Below the pieces are notes generated by a model that worked only from the letters and a program-made list of their open reading frames with translations, was not told the DNA's origin and made no database searches. Positions 26,962 through 36,453 of a stretch of 64,000 bases of DNA are shown piece by piece. The translations under genes and the position numbers were made by a program. Position 1 is the first letter of the stretch; the number at the start of each line of letters is the position of its first letter. The DNA is from Salidesulfovibrio brasiliensis JCM 12178 (GTDB lineage Bacteria; Desulfobacterota; Desulfovibrionia; Desulfovibrionales; Desulfovibrionaceae). The stretch is from NCBI RefSeq assembly GCF_001311825.1, contig NZ_BBCB01000001.1, positions 124,001 through 188,000 of the forward strand. The letters are read 5' to 3'.

Positions 26962-27450
26962 ATGGATGTTTTATGGGCGCCTTGGCGTCTGGATTACATA
27001 CTCGGCCCGAAGCCCGACGAGTGCGTCTTCTGCATTCCGAAGCACACGGATGAAGACGAAGAACGGCTGGTGCTGGCACGAGGCAAACACTGCTTCGTCA
27101 TCATGAACAAGTACCCATACAACAACGGGCACCTCATGGTTACGCCGTATCGGCACGTCAGCTGTCTGACGGAACTGGAACTGGAAGAGCAGAATGAATG
27201 CATGCTCTGGATCAGTCGCAGCGTCGATATTTTGAAGAAAGCGTTCAATCCGCAGGGAATCAATCAGGGATTGAACATCGGCGAAGCTGCCGGAGCGGGC
27301 ATTGCCGCGCACCTGCACTTCCAGATAGTTCCCCGTTGGAACGGGGACGCCTCGTTCATGGCCGTTTTCGGAGAGACCTCCGTCATTCCGGAACATCTCT
27401 TGTCCACGTACAGGCGGCTCAAGCCCCTGTTTGACGAATACCAAGACTAA
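26962..27450 (+). CDS. HIT-family nucleotide hydrolase/phosphorylase
   Basis: The 162-residue product has the histidine triad HLHFQIV (His117, His119; the usual third histidine is Gln121), an N-terminal CVFC pair at 21-24 and MVTPYRHVSCL. The HxHxQ form is that of the Ap4A-phosphorylase-like branch. It likely cleaves dinucleoside polyphosphates or adenylylated compounds. It begins 3 bp after the LOG-like gene, which suggests coupling, and precedes lapA by 12 bp. Confidence 0.9.
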   Translation: MDVLWAPWRLDYILGPKPDECVFCIPKHTDEDEERLVLARGKHCFVIMNKYPYNNGHLMVTPYRHVSCLTELELEEQNECMLWISRSVDILKKAFNPQGINQGLNIGEAAGAGIAAHLHFQIVPRWNGDASFMAVFGETSVIPEHLLSTYRRLKPLFDEYQD

Positions 27451-27462
27451 GGAGAAACCTTC

Positions 27463-27813
27463 ATGCGTTACTTGAAAGTGCTGGCCCTGATTATCCTGTT
27501 CGTTGTTTCCATTCTTTTCTTCAGCCAGAACAACCAGATACTGGCACAGTCGCTGGTGCTGAAGCTTGATGTGCCCTACATTGCCGAGCTTCGTTCCGTG
27601 CCCCTGCCCTTCTATTTCCTCGTGCTCGGCGGTTTTGTGATCGGAGCCATTTTGACCATGCTCTACTTCCTGTGCGAAAAGCTCAAGAGTGCCAAACAGC
27701 TCCGCGATTGCCGCACACGCATGAACAGCCTTGAACAGGAACTCAATTCCCTTCGCAACATGCCGCTGAACGAAGAACCCATGAGCGGTTCCTCCGAAGA
27801 AGGCGAAAACTAG
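27463..27813 (+). CDS. lapA: LapA-domain inner-membrane protein
   Basis: The 116-residue product has two membrane segments (about 4-21 and 46-68) and a charged helical cytoplasmic tail, the DUF1049/LapA layout. In enterobacteria LapA works with LapB to control LpxC and lipopolysaccharide assembly. The next gene encodes a LapB-like protein, which supports the call. Confidence 0.82.
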   Translation: MRYLKVLALIILFVVSILFFSQNNQILAQSLVLKLDVPYIAELRSVPLPFYFLVLGGFVIGAILTMLYFLCEKLKSAKQLRDCRTRMNSLEQELNSLRNMPLNEEPMSGSSEEGEN

Positions 27814-27824
27814 GAAGGTGCCCT

Positions 27825-28958
27825 TTGGGCTGGAATCTTTTCGGACGCAAGAAGAAACGGCTGCCCGGCGAATACGTCCGGGCAGCCAACAATGCCGTGT
27901 CAGGTGCCCCTCCGGCACAGGATACGCGCGCTGCAATCGAGGAACTGAGCCGGGTCGTTAAAAACAACCCCGAAGCCGTCGAGATTTATCTTGCTCTGGG
28001 CAACCTCTATCGCTCTCAGGGTGAAATTGAGCGCGCCATTCAGATAAGAAACAGCCTTATTGTCCGGCCGGGACTGGACTCGCGCTTCAAGGCGCGCGCC
28101 CTTTTCGAGCTCGGCCGCGACTTTCGCAGAGGGGGATTTCTGGATCGTGCCGGCGAGGCGTTCCGTCAAGCGAGGGAAGCCGGCTGCGATCCAAATGAAA
28201 TTCTTCTTGAACGCGCCAAGCTCAACGCGGAGCGCGGTGTTTACGAAGAGGCCGCCGAGGATTACGGCCGCCTGAAGCTTCCGCTTCCGCAGGCTCATTA
28301 CCTGTACCGTCACGCACGCGACCTTTTTGCCGATGACCAGCCGTCTCAAGGCAAGCGAATGCTCAAGCAGGCCGTCAAGGTCTATCCCGGCGCGTTCGAG
28401 GCGTGGTCGGAGATGATCGTTCGCAAATTCCGGTCTGGCAACGCTTCAAGAGCCGCCGACCTGCTCAGCGAGTCACTTGAATCTGTCGCGCCTGACAAAC
28501 GTTTCGTCATGTTGCATGAATTGCTGACCGACGTCCGCAGGGCGCAGGTTCAGACAGATTCGCCGCTCTACCAGAAAGCCGCCTCCGCCACCGACATCGC
28601 GGACAGAGTCACGGAAGTCATTGAAAAACATGACCCCGACATCCTGCTTTTTTACTATGGCGCGCTCCTGCTTCAACTGCGGCACGACCCTGACGAGGCA
28701 CGCAACTGGCTTGAAAAGGCGCTGGTCCTCCAGCCCGACTTCTGGCTGGCACGCCTTGAACTCTTCGACATGTCCCGCTCGCGCCAGAGCCTGACGCCCT
28801 TTTTCAAGGAGCAGCTCGGCTTCTTCATGAGCCGTGCGCGCGGCGTTCGTCGGTTCTTCTGTAGCCGTTGCGGCCTGAAGCGGGATGCGGTATTTCACAT
28901 CTGCCCGCGTTGCGGGAGCTGGCATTCCATCACGTTCCGTACAGAGTTCACCAACTAG
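27825..28958 (+). CDS. lapB: LapB/YciM-like TPR protein with C-terminal zinc knuckle
   Basis: TTG start with AGGAAGG upstream; 377 residues. TPR-like units fill residues ~35-330 (IYLALGNLYRSQGEIERAI, LFELGRDFRRGGFLDRAGEAF), followed by the rubredoxin-type pair CSRCG (346-349) and CPRCGSW (360-363). This is the LapB pattern, in which the metal domain packs on the TPRs and steers LpxC proteolysis by FtsH. The N-terminus here (GWNLFGRKKKR) lacks a clear membrane helix, unlike E. coli LapB; membrane contact may come through the adjacent LapA. Confidence 0.86.
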   Translation: MGWNLFGRKKKRLPGEYVRAANNAVSGAPPAQDTRAAIEELSRVVKNNPEAVEIYLALGNLYRSQGEIERAIQIRNSLIVRPGLDSRFKARALFELGRDFRRGGFLDRAGEAFRQAREAGCDPNEILLERAKLNAERGVYEEAAEDYGRLKLPLPQAHYLYRHARDLFADDQPSQGKRMLKQAVKVYPGAFEAWSEMIVRKFRSGNASRAADLLSESLESVAPDKRFVMLHELLTDVRRAQVQTDSPLYQKAASATDIADRVTEVIEKHDPDILLFYYGALLLQLRHDPDEARNWLEKALVLQPDFWLARLELFDMSRSRQSLTPFFKEQLGFFMSRARGVRRFFCSRCGLKRDAVFHICPRCGSWHSITFRTEFTN

Positions 28959-28973
28959 ATCACAGGGATAGGT

Positions 28974-31595
28974 GTGTCGAAACCCAAAATGACCCCCATG
29001 TTGGAGCAGTATCTCCGGTTCAAGGAAGAAAACCCGGACGCCCTGCTCTTCTTCCGCATGGGAGACTTCTACGAGCTTTTCTTCGAGGACGCGCAGATCG
29101 CCGCCCGCGAAATGCAGGTGGCGCTCACCAGCCGCAACCCCAAGGACGACAACCCCATCCCCATGTGCGGCGTTCCGCATCATGCCGTGGACAACTATCT
29201 GTCCCAACTGCTGGACAAGGGCTACAAGGTCGCCATCTGCGACCAGATCGAAGACCCCAAGCAGGCCAAGGGACTGGTTGAGCGGGCCGTGACCCGTGTG
29301 CTCACGCCCGGAACGGTCATCGAAGACTCCAACCTGAACGCCAAGAACAGCAACCATCTCGCGGCGCTGTATTGGGATTCCCAGTCCGGTTCCGGTGGTC
29401 TGGCGTGGCTGGACTACTCCACGGGCCAATGGTCCGGCCTGCACAGCAAGAAAGAGCCGGAACTCTGGCAGTGGGCCATGAAAACCGACCCAAGCGAACT
29501 GCTGCTCGTTCAGGGTCGAAACGTTCCCTCCCAGTACGCGGACATGAGCGCCACCGTGACCCAGCTCCCTGCCGGGGCGTTTTTCGATCGCAACAGCGCC
29601 GAGGAGCGCGTGCTCAACGCCCAAAAAGCGGCCAGCCTCGATACCCTCGACCTTGTCGACAAGCCAGAGCTGGTACGCTGCTGCGGCGCGCTGCTGGCCT
29701 ATCTCGACCAGACCCAGAAAGGAAACTTCAAGCATCTCGGTGAATTCAAACCCCTGAATCTCGGCAAGCATCTCATCATAGATGAAGTAACCGAGCGCAA
29801 TCTTGAAGTGTTCAGACGGCTTGACGGCAAGACCGGCAAGGGCACGCTCTGGAAGGTGCTGGACCGCACCATGACGCCCATGGGTGGACGCCTTCTCGAA
29901 AAGCGGCTTCGCCAGCCGTGGCGTGAACTCCGGCCCATCCTCGAAACGCAGGAAGCCGTTGCCTATCTCTTCGCCAACGATCCCCTGCGCTCCGACCTTC
30001 GTGCCTCTCTCGACAGCGTGTACGACATGGAGCGCCTTTCAACGCGCGTCACACTCGGCAGGGCCACACCAAAGGATTTTACCGCCCTTCGCCGCAGCCT
30101 CTCGGTGCTGCCGACCATCCGCATCCAGCTCGAAAGGGCCGAAGAATTGCCCAAGGCGTTCACCCGGCTGCTCAAGGGCTGGGACGACATGGAAGACCTG
30201 CACCTGCTCCTTGAAACCGCCCTCGTGGACAGTCCCCCGGTAGTCATCACCGAAGGCGGCCTGTTCCGGCAGGGATACGACGGCAAGCTCGACGAACTCA
30301 TCGAGCTCACCGACCACGGCGAAGCCAAGCTCAAGGAGTTGCACACTACAGAGGCCGAGAAGAGCGGCATTCCCAAGCTCAAGCTCGGCTTCAACAAGGT
30401 CTTCGGCTACTACTTCGAGGTTTCCAAGGCGTACCGAGGCGATGTACCGGACTATTTCATTCGCCGCCAGACGCTCGTCAATTCCGAGCGTTACATCACG
30501 CCTGAGTTGAAGGAATTGGAGGAAAAGCTCCTTTCCGCATCCGAGGAACGCCGCAATCTGGAATACCAGCTTTTCCAGACCCTTCGGGAACGCCTTGCCG
30601 ACGCCCGGACGCGGTTCCTCTACATGGCGGACACCCTCGCCGGGTTGGACTACTGGCAGGGACTGGCCGAAACCGCGCGAATCAACGACTGGCAGCAGCC
30701 TGAGTTGCACGACGGCATGGAGATCGAAATCGAGGCCGGACGCCATCCGGTTGTCGAAGACGCCATGGGCGCGGCCAACTACATTCCCAACGGCATCTCC
30801 ATGAGCCCGGAAAAGCGCATCCTGCTCATCACCGGGCCGAACATGGCCGGTAAATCCACGGTGTTGCGCATGGTCGCCATTTTCTCGCTCATGTCGCAGA
30901 TCGGCTCGTTCGTTCCGGCCAAGGGGGCCAAACTCGGCCTGACGGACCGCATCTTCTCCCGTGTGGGTGCCTCGGACAACCTTTCACAGGGCCAGTCCAC
31001 GTTCATGGTCGAAATGATGGAGACCGCGCGGATTCTCAGGCAAGCCTCCAAGCGCAGCCTTGTGATTCTGGATGAAATCGGGCGTGGCACCAGCACCTAC
31101 GACGGCCTCTCATTGGCATGGGCGGTGGTCGAAGAGCTCTCGGCCCGCGCCAGAGGCGGCATCCGCACGCTTTTCGCCACGCACTATCACGAGCTCACTT
31201 CGCTTGAAGGCAAGATTCCCGGCTTGCGAAACCTGAATATCGCGGTCAAGGAATGGAAAGGCGACATCGTCTTTCTGCGCCGCCTCGTTCCCGGCCCTGC
31301 GGACCGTTCCTACGGCATCGAGGTGGCCAAGCTCGCCGGGGTTCCCCGCCCCGTGGTCCAGCGCGCCCGCGACGTCCTTGCGGAACTGGAAAAAAAATCG
31401 CAGGATGAGCGCATCGGCGGGAAGGTGGAGAAAGCCTCCATGTCCCTTTTGCCCGGCTTCGGCTCTCCCGCTCCGGAAGCGGCGCAAGCGGCCGAGGAGC
31501 ACCCGGTCATCAGGCAACTCACCGAACTCGACGTGGATGGCATGACGCCAATTGAGGCGCTCACCATCCTGAACAAGTGGAAAAAATCCCTTTAG
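28974..31595 (+). CDS. mutS: DNA mismatch repair protein MutS
   Basis: Mismatch recognition ATPase, 873 residues from a GTG start. Seen: TPMLEQYLRFKEENPDALLFFRMGDFYELF with the Phe-X-Glu mismatch wedge, the clamp/connector region, and the ATPase with Walker A GPNMAGKST (621-629), ILDEIGRGTSTYDG (Walker B) and FATHYHEL. The C-terminal MTPIEALTILNKWKKSL is the usual MutS tail. It follows lapB by 15 bp and probably shares its transcript. No mutL is present in the window. Confidence 0.97.
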   Translation: MSKPKMTPMLEQYLRFKEENPDALLFFRMGDFYELFFEDAQIAAREMQVALTSRNPKDDNPIPMCGVPHHAVDNYLSQLLDKGYKVAICDQIEDPKQAKGLVERAVTRVLTPGTVIEDSNLNAKNSNHLAALYWDSQSGSGGLAWLDYSTGQWSGLHSKKEPELWQWAMKTDPSELLLVQGRNVPSQYADMSATVTQLPAGAFFDRNSAEERVLNAQKAASLDTLDLVDKPELVRCCGALLAYLDQTQKGNFKHLGEFKPLNLGKHLIIDEVTERNLEVFRRLDGKTGKGTLWKVLDRTMTPMGGRLLEKRLRQPWRELRPILETQEAVAYLFANDPLRSDLRASLDSVYDMERLSTRVTLGRATPKDFTALRRSLSVLPTIRIQLERAEELPKAFTRLLKGWDDMEDLHLLLETALVDSPPVVITEGGLFRQGYDGKLDELIELTDHGEAKLKELHTTEAEKSGIPKLKLGFNKVFGYYFEVSKAYRGDVPDYFIRRQTLVNSERYITPELKELEEKLLSASEERRNLEYQLFQTLRERLADARTRFLYMADTLAGLDYWQGLAETARINDWQQPELHDGMEIEIEAGRHPVVEDAMGAANYIPNGISMSPEKRILLITGPNMAGKSTVLRMVAIFSLMSQIGSFVPAKGAKLGLTDRIFSRVGASDNLSQGQSTFMVEMMETARILRQASKRSLVILDEIGRGTSTYDGLSLAWAVVEELSARARGGIRTLFATHYHELTSLEGKIPGLRNLNIAVKEWKGDIVFLRRLVPGPADRSYGIEVAKLAGVPRPVVQRARDVLAELEKKSQDERIGGKVEKASMSLLPGFGSPAPEAAQAAEEHPVIRQLTELDVDGMTPIEALTILNKWKKSL

Positions 31596-31606
31596 GGAGT
31601 CATTTC

Positions 31607-32056
31607 ATGCGGTTGTTTCGCGGCATTGCCGTATTTCTGTCGTTATTCCTGCTGCTTGGCTGCGCGCTGGGCAAAAAGGAATGGCCCGAGGCGGTCAAGA
31701 AGGAAGATCGCTTCACCCTGCGCCTGCTGGAAGGCAGCCGCACCGGAACCTGTTTGAAGCTTGTGCTTGAGGTTGAAGGAGCCGCGCACAGGTTGGAAAG
31801 CGTTCTGGTGCAGTACGAGATGGTTGGCGACGGCCCTGGCGAGGGCTGCATCGGCTGTCCGTTCATCCCGCGCGACGCGGTGCTCATCAGGCGCGGAGAC
31901 GACGGATTCCGGCTGTCCGGAGACGAACTCATCCTGTCGCTCTGTCCATTCGAGGAAGACAGGGAGTACCGCTTCCGCGTGGCGGGCGTGAACACGCTCT
32001 CCTCGCTTCCTTCGGCCACCACAGAGGTATATGTGGCCGATCCCTCAAGTCAGTAA
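31607..32056 (+). CDS. Predicted lipoprotein of unknown function
   Basis: The 149-residue product starts at ATG 31607. It has a short signal peptide ending in the lipobox LLGC with Cys19. The mature part has several cysteines (CLK, CIGC, LCPF) and a C-terminal stretch with a fibronectin-III-like feel (YRFRVAGVNTLSSLPSATTE); that resemblance is weak. It is a likely substrate of the Lgt/LspA pathway. It lies between mutS (11 bp) and lysA (25 bp), on the same strand. Confidence 0.78.
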   Translation: MRLFRGIAVFLSLFLLLGCALGKKEWPEAVKKEDRFTLRLLEGSRTGTCLKLVLEVEGAAHRLESVLVQYEMVGDGPGEGCIGCPFIPRDAVLIRRGDDGFRLSGDELILSLCPFEEDREYRFRVAGVNTLSSLPSATTEVYVADPSSQ

Positions 32057-32081
32057 CGGTCAAACTGTTTAGGAGCCAACA

Positions 32082-33320
32082 ATGCATCATTTTGAATTCC
32101 GCGACGGCACGCTCTGCGCCGAGGAAATCCCGGTCAACGAACTCGCGGACAAGTACGGAACCCCTCTCTATGTATACTCCGCCGCCACATTCAGGCGGCA
32201 CTTCGAGGCGTTTGATTCCGCTTTTTCCGGCCTGCCGCACATGACCTGTTATTCGGTCAAGGCCAACTCGAACCTGTCCATCCTCAAGCTGCTCGCCGAG
32301 CAGGGCGCGGGCATGGACATCGTTTCAGGCGGCGAACTCTACCGCGCGCTCAAGGCCGGCGTCGACCCGCAGAAGATCGTCTACTCAGGTGTGGGCAAGA
32401 GCGCGGGCGAAATTCGCGAAGCACTCGCTGCGAACATTCTGATGTTCAATGTGGAGTCGCTTGCCGAGCTGGAGAAAATCAATGACATCGCGGTGGAAGA
32501 AGGCAAGGTCGCCAAGGTCAGCTTCCGTATCAACCCGAACGTCGATCCCAAGACTCACCCGTATATCTCCACGGGTATGAAGAAGAACAAGTTCGGACTG
32601 GATATGGAGCATTCTCTCAAGGCCTACACCAGGGCCAAGGAGCTTCCCGGCATCGAGCCCATTGGCATGGATTGTCACATCGGCTCCCAGCTCACCAGCA
32701 TTGAACCGTTCCTTGAAGCACTGGACAAGCTCCTGAACTTCTATGAGAAACTTCAGGAAATGGGCATCGAGATCAAATACCTCGACCTCGGCGGCGGCCT
32801 TGGCATCACCTATGATGAGGAAGAACCGCCCCACCCCAAGGAATTCGGCGAAGCACTGACCGCCAAACTCAAGGACCTGCCGCTCACGGTCATCCTCGAG
32901 CCGGGCCGTGTCATCGCTGGTAACGCGGGCATCATGGTCACTGAGGTTCTTTACACCAAGGAAACCCCGAGCAAGTCCTTCGTCATCGTGGACGGCGCCA
33001 TGAACGACCTCGTGCGCCCTTCGCTCTACGACTCCTTCCACCGCATCGGCGAGGCCGAACAGCATGGTCGCCCCGAACGCGAAGTGGACGTGGTCGGTCC
33101 CATCTGCGAATCCGGCGACTTCCTCGCCCGAGACCGTACACTCCCATGGGTGGAACAGGGTGAGCGCCTTGTCTGCTACTCTGCCGGGGCTTACGGCTTC
33201 ACCATGTCCTCCAACTACAACTCCCGCCGCCGCGCCTGCGAACTGCTGGTGGATGGCGACACGGTTACCGTGGCCCGCAAACGCGAGAGCTACGAAGACC
33301 TCATAGCCAACGAAATCTAG
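32082..33320 (+). CDS. lysA: Diaminopimelate decarboxylase
   Basis: Last enzyme of lysine synthesis, a PLP-dependent decarboxylase of meso-diaminopimelate, 412 residues. Seen: PLP lysine in CYSVKANSN (Lys60), VSGGELYRAL, FRINPNVDPKTHPYISTG, HIGSQLTS, DLGGGLGI, EPGRVIAGNAG and the dimer-interface GPICESGDFLARDR. It ends at a strong terminator. It completes the pathway begun by DapL, although the two genes are 10 kb apart. Confidence 0.96.
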   Translation: MHHFEFRDGTLCAEEIPVNELADKYGTPLYVYSAATFRRHFEAFDSAFSGLPHMTCYSVKANSNLSILKLLAEQGAGMDIVSGGELYRALKAGVDPQKIVYSGVGKSAGEIREALAANILMFNVESLAELEKINDIAVEEGKVAKVSFRINPNVDPKTHPYISTGMKKNKFGLDMEHSLKAYTRAKELPGIEPIGMDCHIGSQLTSIEPFLEALDKLLNFYEKLQEMGIEIKYLDLGGGLGITYDEEEPPHPKEFGEALTAKLKDLPLTVILEPGRVIAGNAGIMVTEVLYTKETPSKSFVIVDGAMNDLVRPSLYDSFHRIGEAEQHGRPEREVDVVGPICESGDFLARDRTLPWVEQGERLVCYSAGAYGFTMSSNYNSRRRACELLVDGDTVTVARKRESYEDLIANEI

Positions 33321-33327
33321 AAGGATC

Positions 33328-33355
33328 GGGCCGGAGCCTCGCTCCGGCCCTTTTT
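33328..33355 (+). terminator. Intrinsic terminator after lysA
   Basis: A perfect 10-bp GC stem (gggccggagc/gctccggccc) with a 3-nt loop is followed by TTTTT. The rsmE ATG follows only 4 bp later. Confidence 0.92.
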
Positions 33356-33359
33356 CGCC

Positions 33360-34090
33360 ATGGCACGCCTCAACACCTTTTTCATCCAGCCGGAAGACTG
33401 GCCCGATCCAGAGCAGATCGCAACAATTCGCGGCACGGAGGCCAGACACATGGTCACCGTGCTGCGTACCCCGCCCGGCTCCGAGATTCGGCTTGTCGAC
33501 GGAAAAGGCCGCAGCGGTCGCTTTGTATTTGAGAAAGGGAGTAAAAACGAAGCGATTGTCCGTGAAGTCGAGACGACTGTTCACGAGAGGCCATCCGGCG
33601 GCGTCGTGCTGGCGCTGGGGTGGAACAAGTCCAAGCGGCGCGACTGGGTGCTGGAAAAGGCTGTGGAACTCGGCGCGCTTGGATCGTATTCTGGCGTGCG
33701 GCCCGCAGTCAGGGCAAACCGCCCGCAACACCCAAGGATAACTGGAAGGATAAGCTGATCCAGTCCGCAAAACAGTGCGGCAACGTGTTTTTGCCCTCTC
33801 TGGACATAGTGGACGGAATAGATGGCGTTGCAGCGCTCTCCGCTTCCTTTGACAGCCGGATCATGGCATGGGAAAAGGCAGAGCCTGAAGATTTACTCGG
33901 TCCGGACCGCCTTGCCGAAAGAACACTCGTCGTGTTCGGCCCGGAAGGCGGTTTTGATGACCGCGAAGCCGAAAAACTACAGACGAACGGCTTTGACGCC
34001 GTTTCGCTCGGAAACTCGATTTTACGATGGGAAACCGCCGCAATCCATACGCTGAGCCTGGCTCTTTACTCTCGGGAGCGCCGCACATGA
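33360..34090 (+). CDS. rsmE: 16S rRNA (uracil1498-N3)-methyltransferase RsmE, frame-disrupted
   Basis: SPOUT methyltransferase modifying U1498 of 16S rRNA. The first frame gives MARLNTFFIQ, RGTEARHMVTVLR, DGKGRSGRF and LALGWNKSKRRDWVLEKAVELG; the second gives AKQCGNVFLPSL, VVFGPEGGFDDREAE and SLGNSILRWETAAIHTLSLAL. They join near 33682 if one base is added, restoring ~243 residues. The ATG is 4 bp behind the T-tract of the lysA terminator and has no ribosome binding site except GGAG inside the hairpin. The stop overlaps the rarA start. Confidence 0.9.
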
Positions 34091-35312
34091 AGCTCGAAAT
34101 AACGGAAAACCAGCCGCTTGCGGACCGGATCCGACCGCAGTCCGTGGACGATTTCATCGGTCAGCGCCACATCATGGAGCGCGTCACGGCCATCATGGAA
34201 TCCGGCCGTCTGCCGAGCCTGCTGCTGTTCGGCCCTCCCGGATGTGGCAAATCCACCCTCGCCCTGCTGCTGGCCAAGGCTCGGGCAAGTCGTATCTGCG
34301 CGTCAGCGCACCCGAAGCCGGGCTCACCGCCCTTCGTAAAAAGCTGCCGGGCTACGACATCCTGATTCTTGACGAGCTGCACCGGTTCTCCAAGGCTCAA
34401 CAGGACTTCTTCCTGCCTATCCTCGAAACCGGTGAAATCACGCTCCTTGCAACCACCACGGAGAACCCCTCCTTCAGCGTGACCCGCCAGCTTCTCTCTA
34501 GACTTCACGTGCTGCGGCTCAGGGCGTTATCCCGGGAAAGTCTGGAAAAAGTCGTGCAGCGCGGATGCGAAGAACTGAGGCTTGAACTGCCCGAAGAGTC
34601 GGTCAAGTTGCTGGCCTCGCTCTCAAGCGGCGATGCGCGAACCCTGTTGAATTTGCTGGAATACACAGCGCATCTGCCGGAATCACAGCGCAGCCCCGAC
34701 TCACTGCGCGATTCACTGCCGGAAGTTATCATGCGCGGCGACAGGGACGGTGATTCCCATTACGAGCTTGCCTCTGCGCTCATCAAGTCCATCCGGGGCA
34801 GCGACCCGGACGCGGCCCTCTACTACACCACCTGTCTTGTGGAATCCGGCGAAGACCCGCGCTTCATCACGCGACGGCTCATGATTTCGGCATCTGAGGA
34901 CATCGGCCTCGGAGACCCGCAGGCCCTGCAGATAGCCGTGGCCTGTCACAACGCCGTGGAAGCCGTAGGCATGCCCGAGGGCGGGATCATCATGGCGGAG
35001 ACCGCCGTGTACCTCGCTTTGGCACCCAAAAGCAATTCCACGTATTTTGCCTACCGCAACCTGCAGCGCGAAATAAAAGAGCACGGGATGCATCCGGTCC
35101 CGCTGCACCTGCGAAACGCCTCAACCGCCCTGCAACGGGAATGGGGTTACGGGCGTGGCTATCAGTATCCGCACAACTTCCCCAAATCCTGGGTCGCACA
35201 GGAGTACCTGCCCGCCGAAGTGTCAGGCAGGACCTTCTACCACCCAAAGGATCAGGGCGCGGAACCCAAACTGAACGCCTGGCTCCAACAGTTCAGGAAA
35301 ATCAAGAAATAA
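34087..35312 (+). CDS. rarA: Replication-associated recombination protein A (RarA/MgsA), frame-disrupted
   Basis: Clamp-loader-like AAA+ ATPase acting at stalled forks. Seen: PLADRIRPQSVDDFIGQRHI, Walker A GPPGCGKST (49-57), then in the next frame LRVSAPEAGLTALR, Walker B ILILDELHRF, TTENPSFSV, and the C-terminal MSASEDIGLGDP-type and YAYRNLQREIKE-type sequences of the family. The frames meet near 34280; one added base (GCC AAG GCn TCG) gives ~408 residues, the normal size. ATGA overlap with rsmE. Two broken genes in tandem favour sequence error. Confidence 0.9.
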
Positions 35313-35820
35313 GAAGCGATTCGACAATCGGAATTGCTGCGGCAAGGCGTTCTTCCACGCTACCTTTGACTTCCGTGAAGGGAAGCCCGCGCGCTTTCAA
35401 CTCGTTGCGGAAAAGGTTCTGCATGGCCTCGCGTTCGGCGGGCCTGTCGCGCTGACCGTCCGCCACCCACGGCACGTCGATGCCGCACAGAAGGTAGTGG
35501 TCATAGGCCCGCTCCCGCATCTGCCGCTCAATCCATTCCGGACAATGGCCGAAATAATGGCGACTGTAGATAACCGACGAGAGGATGTTGGTATCGCAGA
35601 TGACCGGATTTACCCCCTGTCGGACGAGCGCATCTTCACCATTAATCTGTCCCTGCGCAATGGGGACCGCATCCTCCACGGTCAGCACCCCCTCTTTCAT
35701 GATAAAGTAATCACGCAGGAATTCGGGAGCATATGGTACACCGAAACGATCAGCGAGGGCCGCAGCCATCGTGCTCTTGCCCGTGCACTCCGAGCCGGTG
35801 ACGACAACGCGAACAGGCAT
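35302..35820 (-). CDS. NadR-type nicotinamide riboside kinase
   Basis: The 172-residue P-loop protein resembles the C-terminal kinase domain of NadR: VVVTGSECTGKSTMA (Walker A 9-17), a PEFLRDYF motif like the EYVREY of NadR, then VICDTNILSS and GIDVPWVADGQRDR. The family phosphorylates nicotinamide riboside to NMN. The start overlaps the pnuC stop (TGATG), and PnuC imports the substrate, which strongly supports the role. The regulatory and adenylyltransferase domains of enterobacterial NadR are absent. It converges with rarA over 11 bp. Confidence 0.87.
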   Translation of the reverse strand: MPVRVVVTGSECTGKSTMAAALADRFGVPYAPEFLRDYFIMKEGVLTVEDAVPIAQGQINGEDALVRQGVNPVICDTNILSSVIYSRHYFGHCPEWIERQMRERAYDHYLLCGIDVPWVADGQRDRPAEREAMQNLFRNELKARGLPFTEVKGSVEERLAAAIPIVESLLIS

Positions 35821-36440
35821 CACACTTTCCGGGGTTGCATGGATTTGCGCCACGCCAGATACCCGAGAACCGCCATGGTTGTGTAGACGGCCATGAGCAC
35901 CGCGTACCCGTTCCAGCCCTTCAAGTGATAGATGAAGATGTAGATTATATCCGCGATAATCCAGAGAATCCAGTTTTCAAGATACTTCTTGGCGAGCAGA
36001 TACTGGGCCACAAGGCTGACGACAGTGGTCAGCGCGTCCCAGAACGGATAGGCCGCATCGAGTACGTACTTGGTCAGCAGCCAGACCGGAACGGTGGCTA
36101 CCACGATGGTAAGAGCCAGCTTCATGCCGAGAGGCCGTTCGACGCGACGAACCTCCAGCGGAGTCTTGTCCTCACCGCCCTTGAGCCACTGATACCAGCC
36201 GTAAAATCCGAGCACCACATACACGAATTGCAGGAATGCGTCCGAGTAGAGTTTGCCCATGAAGACCACGACCATCCAGATGCCGACGCTGATGATGCCG
36301 AACGGCCAACACAGCGGATTCTGGCGGACACTGAGAACGATGTAGATAAGCCCGGTCAGGGTGGAAAGCCGTTCGGCCCAGCCCATGCCCTGCACGAAGG
36401 CGACGATGAACCCGTAGGCTTCGGTAAAGATTTCCATCAT
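35820..36440 (-). CDS. pnuC: Nicotinamide riboside transporter PnuC
   Basis: The 206-residue protein has about seven membrane segments. PnuC signatures are LCWPFGIISVGIW, the substrate-site GFYGWYQW, and ENWILWIIADIIYIFIY. PnuC moves nicotinamide riboside by facilitated diffusion, and the kinase encoded directly downstream would trap it as NMN. Two adjacent ATGs (36440, 36437) are possible starts. The glycosyltransferase gene upstream ends 13 bp before it, so all may be co-transcribed. Confidence 0.93.
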   Translation of the reverse strand: MMEIFTEAYGFIVAFVQGMGWAERLSTLTGLIYIVLSVRQNPLCWPFGIISVGIWMVVVFMGKLYSDAFLQFVYVVLGFYGWYQWLKGGEDKTPLEVRRVERPLGMKLALTIVVATVPVWLLTKYVLDAAYPFWDALTTVVSLVAQYLLAKKYLENWILWIIADIIYIFIYHLKGWNGYAVLMAVYTTMAVLGYLAWRKSMQPRKV

Positions 36441-36453
36441 CTTGAATTACTGG

